From NCBI GenBank assembly GCA_964413535.1, contig CAYPTB010000040.1, forward strand, positions 248,001-312,000: DNA of 64,000 nt, written 5' to 3'. Positions within the stretch are counted from its first letter, which is position 1. Each line of letters starts with the position of its first letter. Source of the stretch: CAYPTB01 sp964413535 (lineage in GTDB: Bacteria > Planctomycetota > UBA1135 > GCA-002686595). The notes beneath the pieces are model-generated. The model searched no databases, was not told where the DNA came from, and was given only the letters and a program-made list of their open reading frames with translations. A program made the position numbers and the translations under genes. Positions 45,301-51,905 of the stretch are shown here, one piece after another.

Positions 45301-45855
45301 GCCGCGTCGAAGACCCGCTTCCTGCACGTGGCGACTCACGGTTGGTTCGCGGAGGACGCACTCCGGTCACAGCTCGACGACCTGGCCCGATCGAACGTCC
45401 GGGTTTCCCTGCTTCGCGCAAGCGAAACTTTGAGGGGCTTCGCGCCGGAGACTCTCTGCGGGCTGGCCCTCGCCGGCGCGAACCGCGGCGCGGATGCGTC
45501 TGGCCGCGCGCCCGGAATCCTGACGGCGGAGGAGCTCGCAACCCTGGACCTGAGCAACTGCGAGCTCGCCGTGCTCTCGGCCTGCGAGACGAACGTCGGC
45601 GTTCGCCGCGCGGGGCAAGGCATCCAATCGCTGCAGGCGGCGCTCTACGCCGCGGGCGCGCGCAGCTCGATCACGTCGCTCTGGAAGGTCGACGACGCGG
45701 CGACGCGGCGGCTCTTCGAGCTCTTCTACACGTACCTTTGGGAAGACGGGCTGCCCAAGGCCGAGGCCCTCTGGCAAGCCAAGCGCGCGCTACGCGAGGA
45801 GGGCGCGCCCGTGCGCGACTGGGCTGCGTGGGTGCTCACGGGAGATCCGGAGTGA
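42304..45855 (+). CDS. Exported CHAT-domain protease with PPC-like domain and ten TPR units
   Basis: This 1183-residue paralogue of the preceding gene has the same order. A short signal (MTWLAVAIACALSQ) is followed by a PPC-like beta domain ending LHVVAAPET at about residue 119. Ten 42-residue TPR units follow (LLPPDHPDLLRAKGNLA and GDLEGALALEEAVL patterns), then a CHAT domain with His1012 in VATHGWF and Cys1094 in SACETNVG. The extra 200 residues relative to the first copy come from the doubled TPR array. The 40-base gap and shared strand suggest one operon. Different TPR number with a near-identical C-terminus suggests the two sense different partners but cut alike (inference). Confidence 0.85.
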   Translation: MTWLAVAIACALSQDGLRVHHDDPHHSLAELELGPEGARIEHRVRFTGALSIWAWSDAVDPRLVVVVAGSEELLDDDGGGGTTAWISTWVQPGDTVSIAVLGRGSAASRVELHVVAAPETEATRTTWRDALEELDEIDRLRQESALEEACTRVAALVDRLVAASGSRTSGGVGEALWRAGLTAHALSAFAAADAAWTHAHAVRERLLPPDHPDVLSAKQNLAVTRKRFGDLRGALALEEAVHAARERLLPPDHVDLLAAKGNLAATRAELGDHEGALALEETVLAALERLLPPDHPDLLRAKGNLANTRRTLGDLEGALALEEAVLAARERLLPAEHPDILRARGNLAVTRKTLGDLTGALVLEEAVHAARARVMSPDHPDLLVAKVNLAATRAALGDLYGAQALLEEAHAIQARLLPADHPDLLRAKVNLADVRRELGDPEGALVLEEAVHEAWELLGPDHPDLLALKGNLAATRRKLGDRAGSLALFEEVHAARERSSPPNHPHLLLARNNLAVARYALGDFEGARELFETVLEARARLLPRDHPDLISSRHNLAVTRSELDDHSGASELLQTVHGALEQLLPSDHGDLLDARRNLALVRLDLGDLHGARELTARLLSGLRDRAVALRAEAARPAREGVRTALPLLFTALFLTERADPDGVLDPELFAALEGLRQASVAAPETARLLAANPQLADLARAVGEWRSKINDLVAVGADGSVETWRAALLSLSEERDRAERALRRKLAEAGAFAGELAADTVATRFARDSAAASFLRYPRSLGEGPGTVDSFLSFVVKSDGSVRRVELGPAAEIDSLVAEWRSAMGRSLGGRGIGVSAEAESVARLESLGRHLRARVLDPVVRAAGNPGTLHVVLDDLLHVIPFDALPLEEGLVGERLQVRSEVTLARLLDERVEVVDRGGLTAAGGIDYDAEPSADAFLCSSAATPFVPQLRSGGTHTFAALPETGGEVESVAARYRAAFGHEAGLLSGSLATRDALRAAASKTRFLHVATHGWFAEDALRSQLDDLARSNVRVSLLRASETLRGFAPETLCGLALAGANRGADASGRAPGILTAEELATLDLSNCELAVLSACETNVGVRRAGQGIQSLQAALYAAGARSSITSLWKVDDAATRRLFELFYTYLWEDGLPKAEALWQAKRALREEGAPVRDWAAWVLTGDPE
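42910..44142 (+). repeat. 126-bp tandem repeat (ten TPR units) in second CHAT gene
   Basis: About ten direct repeats with a 126-base period, each coding for a LLPPDHPDLL...NLAATRxxLGD TPR unit. Units are more diverged from each other at the base level than those of the first CHAT gene. Confidence 0.8.
45611..45855 (+). repeat. CHAT 3'-end homology block, copy 2
   Basis: Partner of 42019-42263. The final ~57 bases before and including the stop differ at one position only. Confidence 0.75.
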
Positions 45856-45914
45856 GGGTACGCAGAAAGGACGCCGCCCTCGGGGTTCTGCTGCGACGGA
45901 GAGACGGTACCCTC
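45854..45914 (+). terminator. Nested inverted repeats after the second CHAT gene
   Basis: GAGGGTAC (45854-45861) pairs with GTACCCTC (45907-45914). Inside it GCAGAA (45862-45867) pairs with TTCTGC (45886-45891). The structure starts at the CHAT stop codon. The large asymmetric loop and the absence of a T-run make terminator function uncertain. Confidence 0.35.
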
Positions 45915-46095
45915 GCCAGCGTGGGACTCGCGCTCAGCAGGCTCGCGCTGCTCGTGGCGACGGTCAGAAGACGGGGGTAGAGCTCCTTGGAGACCCTCCC
46001 ATCATTATGTCGGACAAAATGACGGCTAACTAGGCTCGGTCGGAGCAGGAGCAGTCCCCCGGTTCACTCCGGCTCTCCGGCGCCGTCGGCGGCGA

Positions 46096-46122
46096 TCTGC
46101 TTCAGGTTCCCGACGTGACGCA
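46096..46122 (+). repeat. 27-bp dispersed repeat, copy 1
   Basis: TCTGCTTCAGGTTCCCGACG followed by TGACGCA. It matches 47928-47954 in the same orientation at 25 of 27 positions, with weaker similarity extending about 18 bases to the left. The pair brackets the gene at 46549-47715. Confidence 0.6.
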
Positions 46123-46383
46123 AGGAACACCTTGCGGCCCTTCGCGGTCAGGCGGCAGGTCGTGCGCGGCTTGCGCTCCCGCTCTCGAGTTCGCCGAGCG
46201 CGGCGAGCAGCCTCTCTCAAGCCTCGCCGCGAGCACGTCGCGCACGCGCTTGATGTCGCCCTTGCGCTCGTACAGCCGTGAGAGGGAGAGGTAGGTCTGC
46301 ACGTGCGGGGCCTCGGGCGCCATGCGCTCCGGGATCGAGCGCGCGCGCTCGAGTCCCGCGATGGCGTCGTTGGTCTTGCCCAT
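46102..46383 (-). pseudogene. Decayed TPR-like gene fragment
   Basis: The frame begins GKTNDAIAGLERARSIPER and continues THVQTYLSLSRLYERKGDIKRVRDVL-like (two TPR-type helices), then loses sense after about residue 57. In the next frame, RLLAALGELESG continues plausibly, suggesting a frameshift near 46205, and that frame soon meets a stop. A third frame near 46080-46130 reads SLRHVGNLKQIAADGAGEPE then stop. No proper start or complete domain is present. I read it as the eroded 3' end of a TPR gene; the frameshift is inferred without an intact copy to compare. Confidence 0.35.
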
Positions 46384-46548
46384 GAAGTGGGGTGAGCGGC
46401 GAGGCGCTTGGCCCTCGAGCGCGGAGCGATCTGCTTCGGGCCCACGGCCTGGAAGCGCTTGGATCCGCGTCGCTTCCTGGGAAGAGCGTTATGCGTCGAG
46501 CGTCGCAGGATGCCTTACCAAACCTTCGACCCTAGACAGAGGAATCCC

Positions 46549-47715
46549 ATGGTTCTCCAGTCGTTCGCCGCCCTCCTAGCGCTCGCTTCCGCCGTCGCTC
46601 CGCACGTGCAGAATGGAGCGCGTCCTTCCCCTGCATCGCAGGAGGTCGTCATCGCGGCCGCGGCGAGCCTCGACGACGTGATCGCCGCGTGGGTCGAGCA
46701 CTCCGACGACGTCGTCACTTTCGAGAGCTCTGCAGCCCGACAACTCGCCACGGCGACCAGCGGGCTCGTCGCCGATCTGTCGGTGCCCGTCGCGCGCCTC
46801 CAGCCCGTCGTCGAGAGCCTGCTCGCGTTGCACGGCTTCGGGCTGACCGAGCTCTCGAGCGGGGACGCGCCCGTGTTCGTCGTGCACCTCTCGAACGATC
46901 ATCGCCTCCCTCCGCTCGAAGTGTCCGAGGCCGCCGCCGGAGAACTCGGCGACCACCCGGCCCTGCGTGTCCGCGTCACAGCGCCGCTCGACCAGCTCGA
47001 CTCGCGCCAGCTCCCGACGGTCCTTCGACCGATGTTCCCTTCCGACGACCAGCGGTTGAGCTCGACCGAAGGCGGCGTGGTGGTGGAGGGACGTGGAGCC
47101 TGCGTGTCCGACTTCCTGAAGCTCCTCGACGTCCTGGACGCGAGCGCAGCCGACCTTGGATTCGGCGCGAGCGTCGAGACGCTCTTCCCTCGACCGTCGA
47201 GGCCACTCGAGCTCGGCTCCGAAGGTTCGCTGCTCGACGTCGTGAAGCGCTATGGAGAGATCGCCGGCGTGAGCCCCGCGGTCTCCGCGAAGGCGAGCGT
47301 CGTCCTGAGAGATAGCCGGCCCGTGACCACCGAGCGCAGCGTCCTAGAGGACGACGTGCACGCTTTCGTCAGCGATATCCTCCACGCTCACGGGCTCACG
47401 CTCTCGTTCCTGTGCACCAGCGGCCCGCTGCTGCTCGGGATCCAGACGTCGGACGAGTCCGCCGTGCGCCGCATCCCGTTGGACATCTCGTTGCCCAGCG
47501 ATTTCGAGCGCCACGCAGCACTCCAGGTTCTCGTGTCGCTCCGGCTTTCGAAGGTCGACACGCGTCGCCTGCCGACCACCTTGCGACCGCTCTTCCCCGA
47601 TGGACGTCCGGGCGCGTTCCTGGTGAGCACGGGCCGAGAGGACGTCACCCTCGGCGGCTGCGTCGCCGACCTGGACAAGGCCCTGGAGAAGCTCGCCGAG
47701 CTCGAGGCGCAGTAG
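46549..47715 (+). CDS. Exported protein with internal duplication, secretin-N-domain-like
   Basis: This 388-residue protein has a signal peptide (MVLQSFAALLALASAVAPHV). It consists of two similar halves. The first contains LRVRVTAPLDQLDSRQLPTVLRPMFP across two blocks and a closing LLDVLDASA. The second contains LQVLVSLRLSKVDTRRLPTTLRPLFP likewise and a closing KALEKLAELEAQ. Each half starts with a segment of type SLLDVVKRYGEIAG or SLDDVIAAWVEHS. Alternating strands and helices ending at a coil of LD-type helices recall N-domains of type II secretion secretins, but no pore domain follows. Function unknown. The ATG at 46549 has AGAGGA six bases upstream. Confidence 0.65.
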   Translation: MVLQSFAALLALASAVAPHVQNGARPSPASQEVVIAAAASLDDVIAAWVEHSDDVVTFESSAARQLATATSGLVADLSVPVARLQPVVESLLALHGFGLTELSSGDAPVFVVHLSNDHRLPPLEVSEAAAGELGDHPALRVRVTAPLDQLDSRQLPTVLRPMFPSDDQRLSSTEGGVVVEGRGACVSDFLKLLDVLDASAADLGFGASVETLFPRPSRPLELGSEGSLLDVVKRYGEIAGVSPAVSAKASVVLRDSRPVTTERSVLEDDVHAFVSDILHAHGLTLSFLCTSGPLLLGIQTSDESAVRRIPLDISLPSDFERHAALQVLVSLRLSKVDTRRLPTTLRPLFPDGRPGAFLVSTGREDVTLGGCVADLDKALEKLAELEAQ

Positions 47716-48030
47716 CCGTCGCGCGGTTTCCCAGGCAAAGCCCATCGTTGTCGGGACACCGCGACTTCGAGCTCCAAGTCTCTCTCACGACCAGAGCCGA
47801 TCCCGACGCTCGACCACCGCCGTCCCAGCCCGATGGTCTCGTCCGTCCCGCCAGAGATCAGGCCGTGACCGTTGCGCCATGGAAGCGTGCGGCGGATCAG
47901 TCCGCCGCCGCTTCGCCGTCCGCCCCGTCTGCTTCAGGCTCTCGACGTGACGCAGGAAGGCGCTCGGTCGATCCCTGCGCATCGACCGTGCGGGGATCCG
48001 GTGCGTGGCGACGTCGTGGCTCGCGTAGTC
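47716..48030. other. Gene-free stretch holding the second 27-bp repeat copy
   Basis: No intact gene seen. On the minus strand, bases 47900-47980 can be read as FLRHVESLKQTGRTAKRRR, similar to SLRHVGNLKQIAADG at 46080-46130. Both may be ends of related lost genes. Confidence 0.4.
47928..47954 (+). repeat. 27-bp dispersed repeat, copy 2
   Basis: TCTGCTTCAGGCTCTCGACG followed by TGACGCA. Two mismatches to the copy at 46096-46122, same orientation, 1.8 kb apart. Confidence 0.6.
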
Positions 48031-48600
48031 CTACGCTCCCACGCCCTCGAAGTCGCTGATGCGCGCGAGCACGGCTCGCAGGGCGTGCGCGAGCCGTAAG
48101 TCGACGCGCTTCTCGAGCGCCGCGACCTTGCGCGCAGCGACCTCGAGCGTGCCCTCGCGACCGCCGCGGAAGTGACTCCAGACTTCCCCCGGGTCGGGGG
48201 CCGTCGCGAGCGCGTGGTAGAGGCTCTCGAGGTTGTGGAGCTGATCGACCGCCTTCACGGCCGCGGCCTCGGCCGACATGCGCGAGATGTTGTCGATGCC
48301 GGCTTCCTTGCGCTCGCGCCAGCTCTTGGTCTTGTCCTCGGTGAGCTCGGAGACGATGTCGGCCACGCGGCCGCCGAAGTCGCGCTCGACGCGCGCCACG
48401 TCCCACTCGGCGCAGTCCTCGACGACGTCGTGCAGGATGGCGGCGAGGATCACCCACTCGTCCAACCCGAAGCGCGCGATCATGAGCGCCATGTGGATCG
48501 GATGGACCGAGTAGGGCGTCGTGCAGCCCCTGCGCATCTGGCCGTGGTGCGCGGTGACGGCGACTTCCAACGCCATCTCGATGGGACGGGAGTACACCAT
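48031..48600 (-). CDS. Small HD-domain hydrolase, RelA/SpoT (MESH1)-like
   Basis: This 189-residue protein matches a stand-alone RelA/SpoT-type HD hydrolase. Metal and active-site features in order are H19 and H33 (TPYSVHPIHMA), HD at 57-58 with ED at 61-62 (LHDVVEDC), and KAVDQLHNLESL with D119 and N123. Small alarmone hydrolases of this size remove the 3'-pyrophosphate of ppGpp; some relatives use NADPH or other nucleotides, so the substrate is open. The start ATG shares its A with the stop of the preceding membrane-protein gene (TGATG), showing tight coupling. It is the last gene of the block. Confidence 0.78.
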   Translation of the reverse strand: MVYSRPIEMALEVAVTAHHGQMRRGCTTPYSVHPIHMALMIARFGLDEWVILAAILHDVVEDCAEWDVARVERDFGGRVADIVSELTEDKTKSWRERKEAGIDNISRMSAEAAAVKAVDQLHNLESLYHALATAPDPGEVWSHFRGGREGTLEVAARKVAALEKRVDLRLAHALRAVLARISDFEGVGA

Positions 48601-49445
48601 CAGATGGTCACGCCCAGCGGCTTCAGGGCCAGGATGCCGAAGACGAACGAGTAGAGGATCACCCCCACCAGCAGTCCGAGGATCCCGTCGGGCAGGAAGG
48701 CGAACGCGTGCTGCGGATAGCCGCCGACGATGGAGATCTTGTGGATGGAGGAGCTCGGATCGAGCGTGTCCTCCGCCGGCCAGAGCCAGGCTTCCCAGAA
48801 GCTCCCCACGCGCTCGGGCTGCATGTGGCGCGGCGGATCGGCGGGATGTCCGATGACGACCTGCTTCGAGGCGACGACTCCCGAACCGACGCGGAAGCGG
48901 AAGTCCCACACGCCTTCCTGCGCGTCGCGGACGGAGACGAAGGCCCGTCCCTCGGACGGCGCTCGCACGACGACGAGCTCGTCCTGCGAGACCCAATCGG
49001 GCGCCTCGACCACGAGGTCCTTCACCTGCGCGGCGTTCGCCTCGTCGAGCTCGACCGTCAGCGTGAACGGACGATCGACGGGGAGCGGCTCGAAGGCGTA
49101 GCGCACGACGAGCTGCGACAAGAGGATCACGAAGGGAATCGAGAGCGGGACGAACGGCCCGATGTTGAGCGCGAGGTACTGCAGGTTCCGCATCAGGACC
49201 TTGGCGACGGCCTTCCCCACGACGACGAGGTCGTCTTGGTAGATGCGGATCTCGATCATGTGTCCCTTGATCTTGTCCTTCGTCGTCGCGATGCCCTTCT
49301 GCCAACTGATGTGCTTGAACACCAAGAGGCCGAGCACGCCGAAGATCCCGCTCACGATGACGAGCAGGACCTCGAGCCCGAGGTACTCGAGGGGCGTCAT
49401 CAGGAGGTCGAAGAGCTTGGTGGCGAGACCGTTGACGAAGTTCAT
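48600..49445 (-). CDS. Three-helix membrane protein, unrecognised
   Basis: This 281-residue protein has membrane segments at about 24-44, 93-116 and 253-275. Between the first two lies a basic, probably cytoplasmic helical stretch (SWQKGIATTKDKIKGHMIEIRIYQ in two blocks). Between the second and third is an acidic beta-rich domain of about 130 residues, likely outside. The helix-plus-coiled-loop layout is reminiscent of Oxa1-superfamily DUF106/EMC3 proteins, but I cannot see a decisive motif. Its stop overlaps the HD gene start. It follows the small RHH-like gene by 46 bases. Confidence 0.6.
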   Translation of the reverse strand: MNFVNGLATKLFDLLMTPLEYLGLEVLLVIVSGIFGVLGLLVFKHISWQKGIATTKDKIKGHMIEIRIYQDDLVVVGKAVAKVLMRNLQYLALNIGPFVPLSIPFVILLSQLVVRYAFEPLPVDRPFTLTVELDEANAAQVKDLVVEAPDWVSQDELVVVRAPSEGRAFVSVRDAQEGVWDFRFRVGSGVVASKQVVIGHPADPPRHMQPERVGSFWEAWLWPAEDTLDPSSSIHKISIVGGYPQHAFAFLPDGILGLLVGVILYSFVFGILALKPLGVTI

Positions 49446-49491
49446 GGGGAATCGAGCGGGGAGTCCGAGTGGGAGCGCTGGAGACTCGCCG

Positions 49492-49689
49492 TCAACTGAT
49501 GTAGCCCAAGCCGCGCAGCTTCTCGGTGATGTCCGCGTCGGAGTCGGCGCCCTCGAAGTTCGCGAGCTCCTTCTCGATGACGTGCGTGATGAACTCCTCG
49601 TGCGAGGCGTAGCCGGCGACCTCTGCGATCTGCTTCACCCGCTCGATGAGGTCCTTGTCGAGCTTGATCTTGTTTCCACCGCCGAACAT
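49492..49689 (-). CDS. Small RHH-like protein with LGYIS tail
   Basis: This 65-residue protein reads as a short strand (NKIKLDKDLIERVK) followed by helix 1 (ERVKQIAEVAG), then helix 2 (SHEEFITHVIEKELANFEG), an RHH-type arrangement. It ends with ITEKLRGLGYIS. The layout and tail match the small protein at 60562-60777 (LVYVLRDLL-type helix and KRKLQNLGYL end), so the two are paralogues. The gene sits 38 bases after an alkaline-phosphatase-superfamily gene. GGAAAGGAAAG precedes the ATG. DNA binding or partner binding through the tail are both possible. Confidence 0.65.
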   Translation of the reverse strand: MFGGGNKIKLDKDLIERVKQIAEVAGYASHEEFITHVIEKELANFEGADSDADITEKLRGLGYIS

Positions 49690-49727
49690 GGTTCTTTCCT
49701 TTCCTTCGGTTTCCGTCCGTCGTCAGG

Positions 49728-51905
49728 TCAATCGACCAGGACGCGCTTCCCGGTCATCCCCGGAGCGGGCTCGACGCCGTAACGTCCGAGGATCTCGACC
49801 GTCATGTCCTCGAGCGCGTGCTTGCCCGCTCGCACCGCGCGGTTCGACAAGAGGATCCCCTGCACCACGTCCGGCGCCATCAGGTGGCTGCCGTTGAACG
49901 TGCCGCCCAGGTTGTCCTTGAGCACGGCGTTCGGGATGCGTCCCTCGGAGGACGCGTCGGAGTTCCCAAAGCCCGTGTCGAAGCCGACGAGGATGTCGGG
50001 CGCCTCGGAGGTGCGCGGTCCCGTGTAGACGTCCTGCGCGAGGTCGCAGCGCAGCACGACCCGCGTGTCCGTCACAGGGTCGACGACGGCCTCGAGCTTC
50101 CGCTTCAGCTCGGCGAGCAAGGCGTCCGCCTGCGCGCCGGGCTCCACGATGCCCGACTCGTCGACGTCCTCCGTCTTGGGGTCGTCCTTCTCGCGGCCCT
50201 TCAGGTTCAGGTAGAGCCCGTTGAAGCCGACGCCGTAGGCGCGCGTCTTCGACCAGTCGACGACCTGCGGCAGGTAGACCTTCGCGAAGCCCAGGTCGCT
50301 GCGCGGCAGCTCGCGGTCGAAGGTGCGCAGCGTCTTCACTCCATTCTCGTCCGTGATCTCCTCCGGAGCCTTCAGGACGATGTAGCCGTTCTCGAGCAGC
50401 CACGTGTTCAGGCTGAACTCGCGCCGGTACGGCGCGAAGCCGTGGTCGCTCATCACGACGTACACGACGTCCTCGCCGAGCCGCTCGCGCAGCCTCGCGA
50501 TGACGGGGTCGATCTTCAGGATCACGTCCCAGATCGCGTCCTTCCACGTGCTGCCGGCGCGCTCCGTCCACTCCTCGCTGGAGCGCGCCGCGATGGCCGG
50601 GTCGTGGTGCGGGTGCAACTCGTCGCCGTGGCGCCACATCATGTGGCTCGTGAGGTCGACGGTGGAGAAGTAGAAGAACAAGAGCCCCCCGTCCTCGTTC
50701 GCGACGTAGCGATCGAGCGCGTAGTCGAGCATCTTCACGCGCTCGTCGTAGACGAGCTCGACCTGCTCGATGAACTCCTCGACGCTCAAGAGGTCGCGCT
50801 TGAGGCTGTTGACGTCCTCCGCCATGCCCTGCGTGTAGTAGCGGCCGATGACGCGCGCGAGGTCGGCGCTCGCGCTCTCGGGCTCCGACACGGGCATCGC
50901 GGGCGCGCTCGGATCGATGTTCACCGGCGAGGCGTAGAGCACGAGCGAGGGCTCGATCGAACGCAGGTGGAAGCGAACGATGCCCCCGATGTTCATGAGT
51001 CCCATGGGGAGCTGCATGTCGAACGTCGTCGTGAGCCAAGCGCTCCACTCGCCCGGTCGCAGCACGGCGACGTCGCTCCCCGTATCCACCGCGACGGCGC
51101 CCTCTGCTCGGTCGACGAACAGCTTCAACGAGCTCTGCGAGTGCGGATCTCCCTGCTTGAACGCGTTGGGGGGACCCTCGAGGAACGTGTCGATCTTGCC
51201 GCCGAACTCCTTGACGATGCGCAGCTTGGAGTATGAAGTCTCCGCCAAGGCGAAGGCGTCGTCGGTGTAGACCGTGCTCTCGCCGTAGGCCGAGTCGAGC
51301 GCGGGCGTCATCATGTCGGGGAACGACACGCCGTGGGATCCCTCGACGGGGAAGTTGATCGGCATGCGCCACAGGTCGGCGGGCACGCCCTTCCTCTCGA
51401 GCAATCTCCAGAAGGCCTCGCCGGTGCGATTCGTCTCCGCCGCGTCGGTCATGGGGAGCTTCCAGTCGCCCCACAGCTCGAAGTCGTCCGGATGGACCTC
51501 TTCCACGGTCGACGGCGCGGGCAGACGCGTCTCGAAGTTGCGGTGCAGGAAGTCGAAGATCCCGTGGCCGCCCGGGTTCAAGCCGGTGATGAAGTTCGAC
51601 CAGGCGACCGGACTCTGCGGCGGCGTCGACGTCCCGAGCTCGTGGATCCCGCTCTGGTTGGCGAGCCACTGGAAGTTCGCCGTAGCCTCGGGGAACCGCT
51701 CGATCGCCTCCTTCAAGAGGTCCGGGTCGAGCCCGTCGATGCCGAGCACGACCATGCGCGGGTACTTCGCGGGCGAGAGGTCCGCGCGCGCGCGGGCTGC
51801 CGCGCCGGGATGCGGATCGGCGACGGGGTGGCTCATCACGATCGCCATCGGAACTCCGATGAGCAGCGCGAGCGCGGGATAGACGGTCCAGCGCGGGATG
51901 ATCAA
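49728..51905 (-). CDS. Alkaline-phosphatase-superfamily phosphodiesterase-like protein, membrane-anchored (second of pair)
   Basis: This 725-residue protein has one N-terminal membrane helix (about 8-25). The type I phosphodiesterase/nucleotide pyrophosphatase core follows. Metal Asp57 is in GIDGLDPDLL, and the nucleophile region is PPQSPVAWSNFITGLNPGG. Later metal motifs include MSDHGFAPYRR and, near the end, FNGSHLMAPDVV. The enzyme probably hydrolyses or transfers a phospho- or sulfo-group outside the membrane. The start is TTG at 51905, overlapping the previous stop as TTGA; it directly follows a homologous gene. Both lengths are well above simple NPP enzymes because of large insertions between 130 and 400. 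Confidence 0.83.
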   Translation of the reverse strand: MIIPRWTVYPALALLIGVPMAIVMSHPVADPHPGAAARARADLSPAKYPRMVVLGIDGLDPDLLKEAIERFPEATANFQWLANQSGIHELGTSTPPQSPVAWSNFITGLNPGGHGIFDFLHRNFETRLPAPSTVEEVHPDDFELWGDWKLPMTDAAETNRTGEAFWRLLERKGVPADLWRMPINFPVEGSHGVSFPDMMTPALDSAYGESTVYTDDAFALAETSYSKLRIVKEFGGKIDTFLEGPPNAFKQGDPHSQSSLKLFVDRAEGAVAVDTGSDVAVLRPGEWSAWLTTTFDMQLPMGLMNIGGIVRFHLRSIEPSLVLYASPVNIDPSAPAMPVSEPESASADLARVIGRYYTQGMAEDVNSLKRDLLSVEEFIEQVELVYDERVKMLDYALDRYVANEDGGLLFFYFSTVDLTSHMMWRHGDELHPHHDPAIAARSSEEWTERAGSTWKDAIWDVILKIDPVIARLRERLGEDVVYVVMSDHGFAPYRREFSLNTWLLENGYIVLKAPEEITDENGVKTLRTFDRELPRSDLGFAKVYLPQVVDWSKTRAYGVGFNGLYLNLKGREKDDPKTEDVDESGIVEPGAQADALLAELKRKLEAVVDPVTDTRVVLRCDLAQDVYTGPRTSEAPDILVGFDTGFGNSDASSEGRIPNAVLKDNLGGTFNGSHLMAPDVVQGILLSNRAVRAGKHALEDMTVEILGRYGVEPAPGMTGKRVLVD

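Larger units (their letters stand above)
45915..46548. other. Gene-poor stretch with decayed TPR sequence
   Basis: Apart from the TPR-like fragment and one copy of a 27-base repeat (46096-46122), I see no intact gene here. The stretch around 45990-46025 is AT-richer than its surroundings (CATCATTATGTCGGAC) and could hold a promoter, but no clear -35/-10 pair is visible. Confidence 0.4.

Noticed and set aside
47785..47982. Small minus-strand open frame of 65 codons
   Set aside because: No ribosome site or domain; the only similarity is to another decayed stretch at 46.1 kb.
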